Positions 1 through 9,111 are shown, counted from the first letter of the stretch. The stretch: DNA of 64,000 nt from Leifsonia shinshuensis (GCF_014217625.1 NZ_CP043641.1:2108001-2172000), one strand, 5' to 3'. The notes: generated from the sequence alone by a model not told the origin. Translations and numbers: made by a program.

Positions 1-585
1 CCCGCACACCTGGTTGAGGCCGTCAGGCCCGAACATCACGCAGACGTGGTCGGCAAGCCGGATTGCGACCTTCAACAGTCGATCGCTACCGGTGGCGCGA
101 TGGTGTGCCACAGCCGCCTGCATGAGGTGACCGAAACAGTAGAGCTCGTGGCCCCATTTGAAGTCCGAGTAGCGCGGGCGTTGCCACGGGCGACCGAAAA
201 GGGTCTGCACATACCCGTCGGGATCCTGCGCTCCCTCAACGAGGGTAATGAACCGGTCGAGGACGGGCTCCAGCGCCGTCGAGCCGCGGGCGACCTCCCA
301 CGACATCGCCTCGATGAGCTTGTAGATCTCTGAGTCGGCGAACTCGCGGCCACGGTGGGTGTAGGGCTGTCCAGAACGGGCGGCGGCGAGGTTCGCGGTC
401 CAACCGAGCCGGTCCACCCATTCAACGGCGTGCGGAATGATCGCTTCCGCGTTGAGCTTCTGCCTGTCACCCCAGAAACCCGCCGACAGGTGAACGGATG
501 GAACCCCGATCGGTTCCAGTTCGCCGATGGTCGGTGTAACCGGCGCCGCTGCCCTTTTGGGCGCGGCGAGCACTTCGGTGTGCAA
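1..585 (-). CDS. GH127 (DUF1680) beta-L-arabinofuranosidase-like protein, N-terminal part
   Basis: Partial gene running off the left edge; 195 codons are visible. Translating the minus strand gives a continuous frame with FWGDRQKLNAE near residues 37-47, a KWGHELYCFGHLMQAA stretch near residues 138-153, and LLKVAIRLADHVCVMFGP near the edge. This is the typical N-terminal half of GH127 enzymes, which remove beta-L-arabinofuranose from plant hydroxyproline-rich or arabinan glycans. The HELY histidine lies in the substrate pocket of this family; the catalytic Cys/Glu region is outside the window. The chosen start is TTG at 583-585 because AGGAG sits six bases upstream, and no better ATG exists. 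No signal peptide is seen, so it probably acts in the cytoplasm on imported oligosaccharides. It is divergent from the lacI-type gene at 727, with a LacI operator between them. Confidence 0.85.
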   Translation of the reverse strand, partial: MHTEVLAAPKRAAAPVTPTIGELEPIGVPSVHLSAGFWGDRQKLNAEAIIPHAVEWVDRLGWTANLAAARSGQPYTHRGREFADSEIYKLIEAMSWEVARGSTALEPVLDRFITLVEGAQDPDGYVQTLFGRPWQRPRYSDFKWGHELYCFGHLMQAAVAHHRATGSDRLLKVAIRLADHVCVMFGPDGLNQVCG

Positions 586-633
586 CTGTTTCTCCTCAGA
601 ACGGAACGGGTGCAGGAAGTATCTTCGAAAATA

Positions 634-649
634 TCGCAAACGCTTACGA
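634..649. promoter_or_regulatory. LacI-family operator between GH127 and LacI genes
   Basis: The 16-base sequence TCGCAAACGCTTACGA is an imperfect palindrome with the central AA-CG-TT pattern typical of LacI/GalR-family operators. It lies between two divergent genes. A possible -10 (TATAGT, 674-679) for the rightward gene lies downstream. The local LacI protein is the obvious candidate ligand; this is inferred from position only. Confidence 0.6.
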
Positions 650-726
650 ATTCCAAGACAGAGCTTTCTGCCGTATAGTCGAATCAGTTCTTGATCGCTG
701 AATACCGCGAAAAACCGGGGAAGACG

Positions 727-1740
727 ATGAGCCTAACCAAAGAAGGAGGCGCCAGCCTGGCGGATGTCGCCAAGCTGGCAAACGTCTCCCAAGCGACCGC
801 TTCGAAAGCGCTAAATGCGAAGATCGATGTGAGTCAGGCCACTCGTGCCCGGGTGGAAGACGCGGCTCGAGAACTCGGCTATGTACCAAACACGTTGGCA
901 CGCGGGCTCATGAACGGCCGCACCGGAACAGTTGGCGTCATCACCAGTGATCTCGACGGGCGGTTCGCTCTGCCGATCCTGATGGGCGTCGAAGACGCAC
1001 TCGGCTCGGATAAGGTCTTCGCCTTCCTCTGCGACGCCCGCGGTGACGACGTCCGGGAGCAGACGCTCTTGAACGCGCTGATCCAACGACGGGTTGAAGG
1101 CGTCATCATTGTCGGCAATCAGACCGACCTTCGCCCGTCCCTCGGCCGTGACCTCGGCTTGCCGATCGTCTACGCGTACGCGATGTCAGAGGACCCAGAA
1201 GATGTATCGGTCACCGTTGACAACTATCAGGTTGGGCAGATTGCGGCGCAGCACCTGATCTATTCCGGCCGCCGCCGGATCGCTCACATTTCCGGGGAGG
1301 CTCCGCACTCTGCCGCGCGCAAAAGGCTTGAGGGAATCGTTGACACCCTCGCCGAGAACAAGATGGAGCTCGTCGGCACGCCTTTGTTCGGAGACTGGTC
1401 CGAAGGGTGGGGACGTGCGGCTACGGCGATGGTCCTGGACCGCGACGAACCCATCGACGCAATCCTCTGCGGCAGCGACCAAATCGCGCGGGGCGCACTC
1501 GATACCCTCCGGGAGCGAGGCATCGACGTTCCCGGCCAGATTGCCGTCATGGGAGTGGACAACTGGACGCTGCTGGCCGCGAACTCGCGGCCGTCGCTGA
1601 CCACGGTCGATCTGAACTTGGAACGGTTGGGCCGAACCGCCGCGCAACGACTTTATGACCCAGATTTCTCATCGAATGCGGGTATCGAGTATCTGCCGTG
1701 CTCAGTGGTGATTCGAGACTCCACGATTCCTCGCCTTTAG
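727..1740 (+). CDS. LacI-family transcriptional regulator
   Basis: A 337-residue regulator. An N-terminal lambda-repressor-like helix-turn-helix (SLADVAKLANVSQATASKAL, about residues 10-29) and hinge helix (LGYVPNTLARGL) are followed by a periplasmic-binding-like effector domain. A TTG 36 bases upstream keeps the frame open, but ATG at 727 is preferred because the HTH then starts at the usual distance from the N terminus and a GGGGAAG precedes it. It is divergent from a GH127 gene and lies directly upstream of a GH36 galactosidase, so it probably represses both and responds to a galactose/arabinose-type sugar. The effector is unknown. The palindrome at 634-649 is the likely binding site. Confidence 0.9.
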   Translation: MSLTKEGGASLADVAKLANVSQATASKALNAKIDVSQATRARVEDAARELGYVPNTLARGLMNGRTGTVGVITSDLDGRFALPILMGVEDALGSDKVFAFLCDARGDDVREQTLLNALIQRRVEGVIIVGNQTDLRPSLGRDLGLPIVYAYAMSEDPEDVSVTVDNYQVGQIAAQHLIYSGRRRIAHISGEAPHSAARKRLEGIVDTLAENKMELVGTPLFGDWSEGWGRAATAMVLDRDEPIDAILCGSDQIARGALDTLRERGIDVPGQIAVMGVDNWTLLAANSRPSLTTVDLNLERLGRTAAQRLYDPDFSSNAGIEYLPCSVVIRDSTIPRL

Positions 1741-1805
1741 TTCTTCACCTGACCAGTTCTGCACCTGACCCCGAGCTGTCACTGTCGGAAAGGCTCTCTT
1801 CACCC

Positions 1806-3878
1806 ATGTCCGCTGCGCCCGCGAACGTGCTCGCACTCCCCCACGCCGAAGGAAAGGAATTCCGCGTCCAATGGTCTGACGAGCAGCCGGCTCATTGGAC
1901 GGTGGGAGCATTGGATGACGTCGATTCGTTGCTGCGGCCGTCGCCGCTCGTTGAGCTGTTCACCGCAGCTGAGCAGCGCGCACGCAGCAGCCAAAGCTAC
2001 ATTGAGTCAGCTGTCGGGACACGACTTCGAGTGATTGACACAGAGCTGACGACTGAGGAAGCGACCGAAACGTTGCGTGTGAAGCAGCGCGACCCGATCA
2101 CCGGTCTCTTCGTGGAGAGCAGCCTGACTTGTTGGAACGGCCTCTCCGTCGTTCGCATCACTCACCGAGTCGTCAACGATTCGGGCGTTCCGCAGGTCCT
2201 CACAGCGCTCGCGACGACGATCGGAGTCGGCCACAGCGAACCGCAGCTCGATGACTTGGAGTTGGCGTGGGCCAGCAACGAATGGCTGGCCGAGAACCGC
2301 TGGCACGTTCAGCCGCTGCGCGACCTGCTACCGCAGCTCAACCTCACGTTCCACGATCAGGACGCGCGTGGACGGTTCGCGGTCTCAAGCAACGGCGCCT
2401 GGTCGTCCGGCGCATACCTCCCGGTCGGCATCCTTATTGATCGAAGCTCCTCGCTTGCCGCGGGTTGGCAGATCGAGTCCGGTGCCGGTTGGCAGTGGGA
2501 GGTAGTACAGAGCCGGGCAGGTGCGACGGTCACGATGTCGGGACCCACCGACCTTGAGAGCCACTTCGCGCGTCGCCTGGTTCCCGGGGAGAGCTTCGAG
2601 TCGGTCCCGGCAGCTATCGCGATCTCCACCAACCACATTGAAGGCGTGGTTGGTGAGCTCACCGCCTACCGGCGCCAGATCACGCCGAAGCCGGCGGCCC
2701 TTCCGGTCATCTACAACGACTTCATGAACACGTTGATGGGGGCAGCGACAACGGAAACGCTCACCCCTTTGATCGATGCTGCTGAGGAAGTCGGCGCTGA
2801 ATACTTCATGATCGATGCTGGCTGGTCAGGGTTCGGAGACTGGTGGGACACCGTTGGTGAGTGGCGTGAACTGGAAGGACGGTTCGAAGGTGGCCTGCGC
2901 GCACTGACCGACCGGATTCGTTCAAAAGGGATGACACCCGGGCTCTGGCTGGAGCCAGAAGTCGTCGGGGTACTCAGCCCTCTGGCCATTTCCCTCCCTG
3001 AGGAGGCGTTTTTCAGCCGGTTCGGCGAACGAATCGTTGAGCACAACCGTTACCGGCTTGACCTGCGTCACCCTGCTGCACGTCGGCATCTTGACGAGAC
3101 TGTCGATCACCTCGTGGAAACGTACGGCATCGGCTACTTCAAGTTGGATTACAACATCAACAACGGACCTGGTACTGACCTGGGGGTGATCGCGCCAGGA
3201 GACGGTCTGCTTGGTCACATTCGGGAGTTCGCTGACTGGCTGGCCGACATCCAGCGCCGACACCCCGGCCTGCTGCTGGAGCATTGCAGCTCAGGCGGTA
3301 TGCGCTTGGACTACGCGGTCCTTCGCCACGCGCACATCCTTTCGACCTCGGATCAGCAGGACTTCAAGCTCTACCCGCCAGTGTCGGCGTCCAGCCCGAT
3401 GACCGTCCTTCCAGAACAGTGCGGCAACTGGGCGTACCCATCGGCGGCGATGAACGACGAGGAGACGATCTTCACTCTCGTGTCCGGTCTCGCCGGCCGA
3501 CTCTACCTCTCAGGCTTCCTCAATGAGCTACGTCCCAGCCAAATTGGCTTGGTCCACTCCGCGGTAGCGTTCGCGAAGAATCGTGCCAGCTGGCTGCAGA
3601 CGACGATCCCACGTTGGCCATTGGGCCTGCCCGATTGGGATAGCCCCGTCGTCACACTGGAACTCGACGGAGACGACGACGAGCTGCTTTTCGTGTGGAA
3701 CCGCGACGCCGAAGAGCAACCGATCGTGATCCCCGGCACCTCGCACCTCAAGTGCGTGTTCCCAGCCGATGGGGACAATGCACAGCAGTGGGCGACCGGC
3801 AAAACGGACGCGGGAGACCTCGTGCTCAAGGCGCCATCGATGTCCGCCCGAGTGTATTCGCGCCGCATCGACGCCTGA
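1806..3878 (+). CDS. GH36 alpha-galactosidase
   Basis: A 690-residue enzyme hydrolysing terminal alpha-galactosides (GH36, melibiase type). An N-terminal beta-sandwich is followed by a TIM barrel with YFKLDYN, where D448 is the expected nucleophile, LEHCSSGGMRLD, and STSDQQD, where D516 is the expected acid/base; the 68-residue spacing fits GH36. A C-terminal beta domain ends the protein. No signal peptide is seen, so it is predicted cytoplasmic. ATG at 1806 is preceded by GGAAAGG; an upstream in-frame extension would overlap the LacI gene and is disfavoured. It lies 65 bases after the regulator and is probably co-transcribed with it. Some GH36 members act on beta-L-arabinopyranosides, which would fit the GH127 neighbour. 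Confidence 0.88.
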   Translation: MSAAPANVLALPHAEGKEFRVQWSDEQPAHWTVGALDDVDSLLRPSPLVELFTAAEQRARSSQSYIESAVGTRLRVIDTELTTEEATETLRVKQRDPITGLFVESSLTCWNGLSVVRITHRVVNDSGVPQVLTALATTIGVGHSEPQLDDLELAWASNEWLAENRWHVQPLRDLLPQLNLTFHDQDARGRFAVSSNGAWSSGAYLPVGILIDRSSSLAAGWQIESGAGWQWEVVQSRAGATVTMSGPTDLESHFARRLVPGESFESVPAAIAISTNHIEGVVGELTAYRRQITPKPAALPVIYNDFMNTLMGAATTETLTPLIDAAEEVGAEYFMIDAGWSGFGDWWDTVGEWRELEGRFEGGLRALTDRIRSKGMTPGLWLEPEVVGVLSPLAISLPEEAFFSRFGERIVEHNRYRLDLRHPAARRHLDETVDHLVETYGIGYFKLDYNINNGPGTDLGVIAPGDGLLGHIREFADWLADIQRRHPGLLLEHCSSGGMRLDYAVLRHAHILSTSDQQDFKLYPPVSASSPMTVLPEQCGNWAYPSAAMNDEETIFTLVSGLAGRLYLSGFLNELRPSQIGLVHSAVAFAKNRASWLQTTIPRWPLGLPDWDSPVVTLELDGDDDELLFVWNRDAEEQPIVIPGTSHLKCVFPADGDNAQQWATGKTDAGDLVLKAPSMSARVYSRRIDA

Positions 3879-4037
3879 CGACTCGGAAGGCCCGCGACCG
3901 CCACACCCACGGCCCTGGGCCTCACCTCCTGCGCGCGTGTCAGGCGCGGAGGCGCCCCGCCGAGAGGAGAATGCTTGGCCGCATACATCTCTAGTGAGTC
4001 CGCGTCCGGCGGTCGGAGAGAAGGTGGGTAAGCTGCG

Positions 4038-4925
4038 ATGGTGGTTCGGAGGAGTACGTCGGCGTCCCGTCCGGCGGTCGCGGAGGTTTTCACGACCGCT
4101 GTCTTCCGCGCCCTCGCCGACGCGCGCCCAGGCGGTCGCGCGAGGAAGGTAGAGCTCCTGGCCCCGCTGGTCAGCGATCCCAGCGAGCAGACATTGGCCG
4201 AGGCGTTCGAGGCTGGCCACAACTACCTTCGCTCGAATTATCGCAACGAGTACCTCTACAAGAACACGATCATCTCCAAGATCGTGTTCGGGAGGCACAC
4301 TTCTCGGACTGCTGCCGCCCAGCTGGAACTGCAGATGGGACTTTCGTACGCTGACGTCGTGGTCTTCAACGGCACGTCGACGACGTACGAGATCAAAACG
4401 GAGCTGGACTCGTTCGCCCGTCTCGAAGGCCAGATCCGCGACTACTCCACACGGAGCGAGCATGTGAACGTGGTGACGTCGACTTCGAAGGCTGCTGCTG
4501 CCGAGGCGTCGTTGCCCGCGCATGTCGGGATCATCGCTCTGCAACGAAACGGCGCCATGACGACGATCAGGCCGAGTGTGGGCGGCCTCGACCGTTTGCG
4601 CTCGGATCACCTATTCCAGATGCTGCGCACCAGCGAAGCCATCGAAGCCCTCGGCAACGCTGTCGGCTACCAACTCGACGTGCCGTCCGGAGACGCCTGG
4701 AAACGAGCGCGGGAACTCTTCAGCGGCCTCCCGGTGGATGTTGCCCACGAACAAACCATTCGTGCGTTGCGCGGGCGATCCACCACAGCGATCGACCTCA
4801 CCTCGCGCGACGGGTTCCCCGACGCGCTCCGGGCTTTGGCGTACGGAGTGGACCTTTCCAAGGTGGGCCGCGAACGCCTCGTGGACCGATTGAGGAAACC
4901 GCTTACCCTCGTTTTGGAGGGTTGA
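4038..4925 (+). CDS. sce7726 family protein, PD-(D/E)XK nuclease-like
   Basis: A 295-residue protein recognised as the sce7726 family, named after a Sorangium cellulosum locus. The conserved block NEYLYKNTIISKIVFGRH (70-87) is followed by YADVVVFNGTSTTYEIKTE (104-122). E71, D106 and E118-x-K120 fit the active-site pattern of PD-(D/E)XK nucleases. The C-terminal half has no motif I recognise. It stands 55 bases upstream of an sce7725 gene, the usual partner. No biochemical function is established to my knowledge; a nuclease role, possibly in phage defence, is inference. ATG at 4038 was chosen; AGAAGG lies upstream, but at a long distance. GC is lower than in the backbone genes, consistent with transfer. 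Confidence 0.75.
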   Translation: MVVRRSTSASRPAVAEVFTTAVFRALADARPGGRARKVELLAPLVSDPSEQTLAEAFEAGHNYLRSNYRNEYLYKNTIISKIVFGRHTSRTAAAQLELQMGLSYADVVVFNGTSTTYEIKTELDSFARLEGQIRDYSTRSEHVNVVTSTSKAAAAEASLPAHVGIIALQRNGAMTTIRPSVGGLDRLRSDHLFQMLRTSEAIEALGNAVGYQLDVPSGDAWKRARELFSGLPVDVAHEQTIRALRGRSTTAIDLTSRDGFPDALRALAYGVDLSKVGRERLVDRLRKPLTLVLEG

Positions 4926-4980
4926 GAGACCCGGTCAGGACCGACAGTCTTAGCGGGCACCGATAAGAGGGGGATCCGCT

Positions 4981-5922
4981 ATGTACTTTCCATACCTGCA
5001 CGGCAAGGAGGGTGAGCTCAAGGCGCTCAAGAGCGTCGCGGCGCTCCTGGGAACCCCGCAACGGATCTTTCCCATTCTGGAACCGGTTCGATCGATCAAG
5101 GCGTTGGAGCGTGCAGTCTTCACCGACTTCGCGACCGCCAACGCGCAGCTGTACGTGATTACAAACCCGTCGCAGGGGCAGCTGGCGGATCTGGCCGCGT
5201 TGGCTCAATGGCAGTCTGACTTCTCGAGTTGGCTGGCATCACCAGTCGTCCGTCCGACGCTCTTGATCCTCCCGACGACGCCTCTCGGCGAGGTGAGCGC
5301 CTTCGCGACCACCTACCCCTCACAGCCTGTCGGCGTCGTTGTGCGCTCCAGCACGCTGTCTGCCGCTGATGTGAAGACCGCGCTGGGGGGGGCGAACGCG
5401 CTGATCTTCGTTTACGCCACCGCTACACCTAACGCGTATGTGAATGCTTTCGGGGCTGGCAGCGTGGTGGTCGTGCGTGATGCGTTCAACGCGCAGGACA
5501 AGAACGCTAGCTACAGCGGAATCGAAACCTTCGACGACGATCACGCAACGTATGCCGCCGCGGGCAGACCGGGATTCTCGGACTTCACGCCGATGCCTCC
5601 GCGGATGAACAGTGGTGGCGGTGGCCCTGCCGCGGCGATTGCCCTGCACATGAGCTTCCGAGACAGCGGTGACATCAACGTCCAGCATTTCGTCTCTGAC
5701 TCGACCACGCAGGGCGATGGGACGAACTCCACCAAGTTCCTCGAGGCGCTTGACCACCTGGCTGAGCAGGTGCGGGTGACGCCGACACGGTTTGACAGTT
5801 CTCCGGGGCTTGACGAGTTCCTGACACTACATCGGGACCGTCGGGCCACGAACGGCGCCGGCTATAAGGCGTGGCAGACGTCCCACCACATCATCACCAT
5901 CGCGCGGGAGCTTGGCATTTAG
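4981..5922 (+). CDS. sce7725 family protein
   Basis: A 313-residue protein recognised as the sce7725 family. The N terminus (YFPYLHGKEGELKALKSV) resembles the opening of phage-type Beta proteins (PF14350), which read Y-x-P-x-x-x-x-x-x-G-E-x-x-A-L. A Gly/Ala-rich segment with MNSGGGGPAAAIALH (about 209-223) follows, and the C-terminal region contains GYKAWQTSHHIITIARELG. No transmembrane segment or signal peptide is apparent. A GAGGGGGATCCGCT leader directly before ATG 4981 supplies the ribosome site. The strict pairing with the upstream sce7726 nuclease-like gene suggests a joint function. What the protein senses or binds is unknown. Confidence 0.72.
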   Translation: MYFPYLHGKEGELKALKSVAALLGTPQRIFPILEPVRSIKALERAVFTDFATANAQLYVITNPSQGQLADLAALAQWQSDFSSWLASPVVRPTLLILPTTPLGEVSAFATTYPSQPVGVVVRSSTLSAADVKTALGGANALIFVYATATPNAYVNAFGAGSVVVVRDAFNAQDKNASYSGIETFDDDHATYAAAGRPGFSDFTPMPPRMNSGGGGPAAAIALHMSFRDSGDINVQHFVSDSTTQGDGTNSTKFLEALDHLAEQVRVTPTRFDSSPGLDEFLTLHRDRRATNGAGYKAWQTSHHIITIARELGI

Positions 5923-5940
5923 CGTGCCAGCGCCAATGCG

Positions 5941-5979
5941 CTGCCATGCTCCCGACGAGGGCTTCGGCCCGCCTGGCAG
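5941..5979. terminator. Possible bidirectional terminator between convergent genes
   Basis: CTGCCA (5941-5946) pairs with TGGCAG (5974-5979) around an inner GGGC-TTCG-GCCC hairpin (5959-5970) that has a UUCG tetraloop. It lies between the ends of the convergent sce7725 and glycerate kinase genes. There is no U-tract, so it is tentative. Confidence 0.35.
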
Positions 5980-5996
5980 GTCGGCGCGCGGCCCGT

Positions 5997-7109
5997 TCAT
6001 CGGCGCAATGCTGGGTAGACTCGGGCCAGGGACGCACCAGCCGTTCGGGCCCATCGCTCTGGCTCACGGGTAGCGGCATCCACGCCCCCGGCGAGGTCGG
6101 TCAGGCTAAGTGCAATGCCATATCCGCGTGTGTCTGCGGCGATCGCCCCAGCAACGAGAAACGTCTGCCGTCCGTTGGCTCGCCCCAACTGCGACACGTA
6201 ATGCGGGACCTTTCCCGACGCCGACTGGCTGTCGTATCGCCCCTCGCCGGTGATGAGGACGTCAGCGTTCTGGACGATCCCCGGCAGTCCAAGAATGTCG
6301 CCGACGGCGGAGGCTCCGGAGTGGAGTGTGGCGCCCCATGCTAGGAGTCCGTAGCCGGTCCCACCGGCGGCACCGGCACCGGCGCTGTCCGCACGACCAA
6401 GCGCCTGTTGGAGGTTACGCAGCCCGGCTTCAAGTTTCGCGATCACATCTGCTGATGCTCCCTTCTGCGGACCGTAGACGCCGGCAGCGCCGTTCGGTCC
6501 CAAGAGAGGGTTGGTGACATCGCTGAGGATCTGCACCCCTCCTGGTGGGAGCGGCCGCAACGTGGACAGGTCGACCGCGGCGATCTCGGCGAGCCCTCGC
6601 CCTCCCAACGGCACTGGGCGGCCCGATTTGTTCATGAACGATGCGCCGAGGGCGGTGAGCGCGCCGACTCCCCCGTCCGTCGAGGCACTGGACCCGATGG
6701 CAAGCACCAGACGGGATGCACCAGACGCAAGTGCCGCCGCAATGGCTTGACCGAACCCGAAAGTGTGGGCATCCAATGGAGCCAATTCGCGCAGAAGGCT
6801 GACCCCGCTCGTAGAGGCCAGCTCGATGATTGCCGTGTTGTCCGGCAGCAGCAGCCATGACGTACGGTGAGGCTCGCCGGCGGGTCCGAGCACGGTGAGC
6901 GGCCGCTCCTGCGCGTCAAGGTATGCGGACCGAAACGCGTCGATGGTGCCTTCGCCGCCGTCCGCCATCGGCGCGACAACGACGTGATCATCGGGTCGCA
7001 CCGATCGCCAGCCGGCAGCTATCGCAGCCGCAACTTCTGATGCTGATGCGGAGCCTTTGAACGAGTCCGGGGCGATGACCACCCTGGCCGACTCGTGCGA
7101 GGCGGTCAT
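5997..7109 (-). CDS. Glycerate kinase (GlxK/GarK family)
   Basis: A 370-residue member of the type I glycerate kinase family (PF02595), which phosphorylates D-glycerate with ATP to a phosphoglycerate entering glycolysis. Characteristic segments are IAPDSFKGSASASEVAAAI near the N terminus, MADGGEGT, GSSASTDGGVGALTALGA, DVTNPLLGPNGAAGVYGPQKGA and TGEGRYDSQSASGKVP. The start ATG at 7109 overlaps the TGA of the upstream isomerase gene (ATGA), which fixes it and implies translational coupling; an in-frame extension to 7130 is disfavoured. It is the last gene of a four-gene catabolic operon, suggesting that the pathway releases glycerate as one product. Confidence 0.92.
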   Translation of the reverse strand: MTASHESARVVIAPDSFKGSASASEVAAAIAAGWRSVRPDDHVVVAPMADGGEGTIDAFRSAYLDAQERPLTVLGPAGEPHRTSWLLLPDNTAIIELASTSGVSLLRELAPLDAHTFGFGQAIAAALASGASRLVLAIGSSASTDGGVGALTALGASFMNKSGRPVPLGGRGLAEIAAVDLSTLRPLPPGGVQILSDVTNPLLGPNGAAGVYGPQKGASADVIAKLEAGLRNLQQALGRADSAGAGAAGGTGYGLLAWGATLHSGASAVGDILGLPGIVQNADVLITGEGRYDSQSASGKVPHYVSQLGRANGRQTFLVAGAIAADTRGYGIALSLTDLAGGVDAATREPERWARTAGASLARVYPALRR

Positions 7110-7972
7110 GGGAGTGCCAGCGGTATGCACGCGGCGAACGCATCAACCGTTCGCGCGACCACTTCCGCCGGCTCTGTGTCCCAGATCTCGGCGTTGAAGA
7201 TCTCTACCTCGACATCGCCTGCATACCCGGTAGCAGTGATTGCCCGGGTGAGACTCCGAAAGTCGACGTGCCCATCGCCCATCATGCCGCGCGCGAGCAA
7301 CGCGTCGGACGGGATCGGGGTGAGGAAATCGCACACCTGGTAGCTTGCGATCCGCCCGGCCGCACCGGCCCGCTCGATCTGGGTCAGCACCTCCGGGTCC
7401 CACCAGATGTGAAACGTGTCGACCACCACCCCGACAGACGAGGCGGGGAACGGCTCAGCGATGTCGAGGGCTTGGCCAAGGGTGGAAATCACGGCCCTGT
7501 CGGCGGCGTACATCGGGTGCAGCGGCTCAATTGCGAGGGTGACGCCGGCTGCCTGTGCATCTGGCACGAGTTCGGCGATGGCCTCGGCAACACGGCTGCG
7601 AGCCCCGATCAGATCGGTGGAACGGTCCGGTAAGCCCCCGGCGACGAGGACGAGTACCGGTGCCGATCCCGCGGCACCTGCTGCCGCAAGAGCGGCCGAC
7701 TCGTCGATGGCCCGACGATTCTCATCGATCGCTGCGCGCCGAGCAGGGCCCTCGAACGCGGTGAAGAAGCCGCCGCGGCAAAGACTTGAGACTCGGAGGC
7801 CAGAGTCGGCGACCATACGCGTCGCATTCTGCAGACCGACCTCGGCAACGGGTTCACGCCACAGACCGATCGATTGGACGCCGGCGGTCGCGGTGAGTTG
7901 GAGGGCGTCGGCGAGGTTCGCGTACTTGATCGTCGCCTGGTTGATGGACAGTCGAGGGTGTGCCGTGGTCAC
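7106..7972 (-). CDS. Sugar phosphate isomerase/epimerase family TIM-barrel protein
   Basis: A 288-residue AP-endonuclease-2-type TIM barrel (xylose isomerase-like). Visible features include LSINQATIKYANLADAL at the start, AIEPLHPMYAADRA, VGVVVDTFHIWWDPE and GDVEVEIFNAEIWD; the conserved E, D, H and E residues would bind a divalent metal. The start is set at GTG 7972 because it forms a GTGA overlap with the upstream gene's stop; a longer form from 8008 has no better support. In this operon it likely isomerises, epimerises or cleaves the oxidised sugar made by the Gfo/Idh/MocA enzyme. The exact substrate cannot be read from the sequence. Confidence 0.85.
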   Translation of the reverse strand: MTTAHPRLSINQATIKYANLADALQLTATAGVQSIGLWREPVAEVGLQNATRMVADSGLRVSSLCRGGFFTAFEGPARRAAIDENRRAIDESAALAAAGAAGSAPVLVLVAGGLPDRSTDLIGARSRVAEAIAELVPDAQAAGVTLAIEPLHPMYAADRAVISTLGQALDIAEPFPASSVGVVVDTFHIWWDPEVLTQIERAGAAGRIASYQVCDFLTPIPSDALLARGMMGDGHVDFRSLTRAITATGYAGDVEVEIFNAEIWDTEPAEVVARTVDAFAACIPLALP

Positions 7973-9111
7973 GCTGTCACTCCATGCATAGTCAGCAGCT
8001 GGCTCCATCGCGCTGCGGCGAGCTCCGGACGTTCGAGCGCTCCGGACACGTTCGCGAGCCGGACGATCTCCGAGAGGTGTGGAAGGCTCCGTGCGGCGTG
8101 TAGCCCGCCGACCATTGTGAAGGAGGCTTGATGTCCGTTGAGCCAGGAGAGGAACGCCACACCGGTCTTGTAGTAGTACGTCGGCGCGGCGAAGATCTGC
8201 CGGGAGAGCGCTTCGGTCGGACCGAGGACCTCCCGGTAGCGACCGACATCACCGGCATCCAACGCTTGAATCGCAGCGGATGCTGTGGGCGCCAGCGCCG
8301 CGAATGCGCCCAGCAGCGCATCGGAATGAACGTCGTCCTCGCCCGCGATCAGACGCACATAGTTGAAGTCGTCACCGGTGTACATCCGGACGTGCTCGGG
8401 TAGCTGGGACCGCAACGCAATCTCAGCGTCCGCGTCAAGCAGGCTCATCTTGATGCCGTCGACGTTGTCGACGCCGGTTTCGATGATGCGCAGCACCGTG
8501 TCGACGTCACCGAAGTAGCCGGCAAGCTGCGGGTCGAACGCTGGACCCAGCCAATGCAGGACGACCGGAGCGGACGCCGCATCCAACACCTCCCGATAGA
8601 CACGCTCGTAGTCGGTGGGCGACTGGGCAGCACGAGCAAGGTGCCGACTGGCCATCAGAACGACGCCGGCGCCAGCATCTTCGGTGAAATGGAGCTGTTG
8701 CTTGTATGCGTCGATCACTGCATCTAGGGGGATGACCTCATCCTCGATGTGATCGGTATTCACTCCGACGACGATGCGGCCTCCGACCGCGTGCGCGTCG
8801 TCGGCGCTGCGTGCGATGAGTTCACGGGTCGCAGCGGGGTCTAATCCCATGTTGCGCTGGGCTGTGTCCATCGCGTCGGCGACGCCGAGGCCCCAGCCGT
8901 AGATGTGCCGCCGGTAGGCCAGGGTCGCGTCCCAGTCGATGTCGGCCGGTGCGCCGGGCACGTTGTCCGCCCACGGTTTCGGAATGACGTGCGCTGCGGC
9001 GTAGGCGACGCGAGACTTCAAACCCGTCGTAGGTCGGGTGTAGATCGGCGCGTCTTCGAGTTGCGCCGTGGTGGTTGTTCCGTCGGCGTTGAGCAGAGTG
9101 ATGGACGTCAT
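7969..9111 (-). CDS. DUF993 dihydrodipicolinate synthase-like aldolase
   Basis: A 380-residue protein of the DUF993 family, related to class I aldolases of the DapA superfamily. K221 in DNVDGIKMSLL is the expected Schiff-base lysine; VVLHWLGPAFDP and MYTGDDFNY line the barrel. ATG at 9111 shares a base with the stop of the upstream dehydrogenase gene (TGATG), which fixes the start and indicates coupling. An extended frame upstream is an overlap artefact. It lies between the dehydrogenase and the isomerase, so a carbon-carbon cleavage or dehydration step in sugar breakdown is likely. The substrate is unknown. Confidence 0.8.
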   Translation of the reverse strand: MTSITLLNADGTTTTAQLEDAPIYTRPTTGLKSRVAYAAAHVIPKPWADNVPGAPADIDWDATLAYRRHIYGWGLGVADAMDTAQRNMGLDPAATRELIARSADDAHAVGGRIVVGVNTDHIEDEVIPLDAVIDAYKQQLHFTEDAGAGVVLMASRHLARAAQSPTDYERVYREVLDAASAPVVLHWLGPAFDPQLAGYFGDVDTVLRIIETGVDNVDGIKMSLLDADAEIALRSQLPEHVRMYTGDDFNYVRLIAGEDDVHSDALLGAFAALAPTASAAIQALDAGDVGRYREVLGPTEALSRQIFAAPTYYYKTGVAFLSWLNGHQASFTMVGGLHAARSLPHLSEIVRLANVSGALERPELAAARWSQLLTMHGVTA

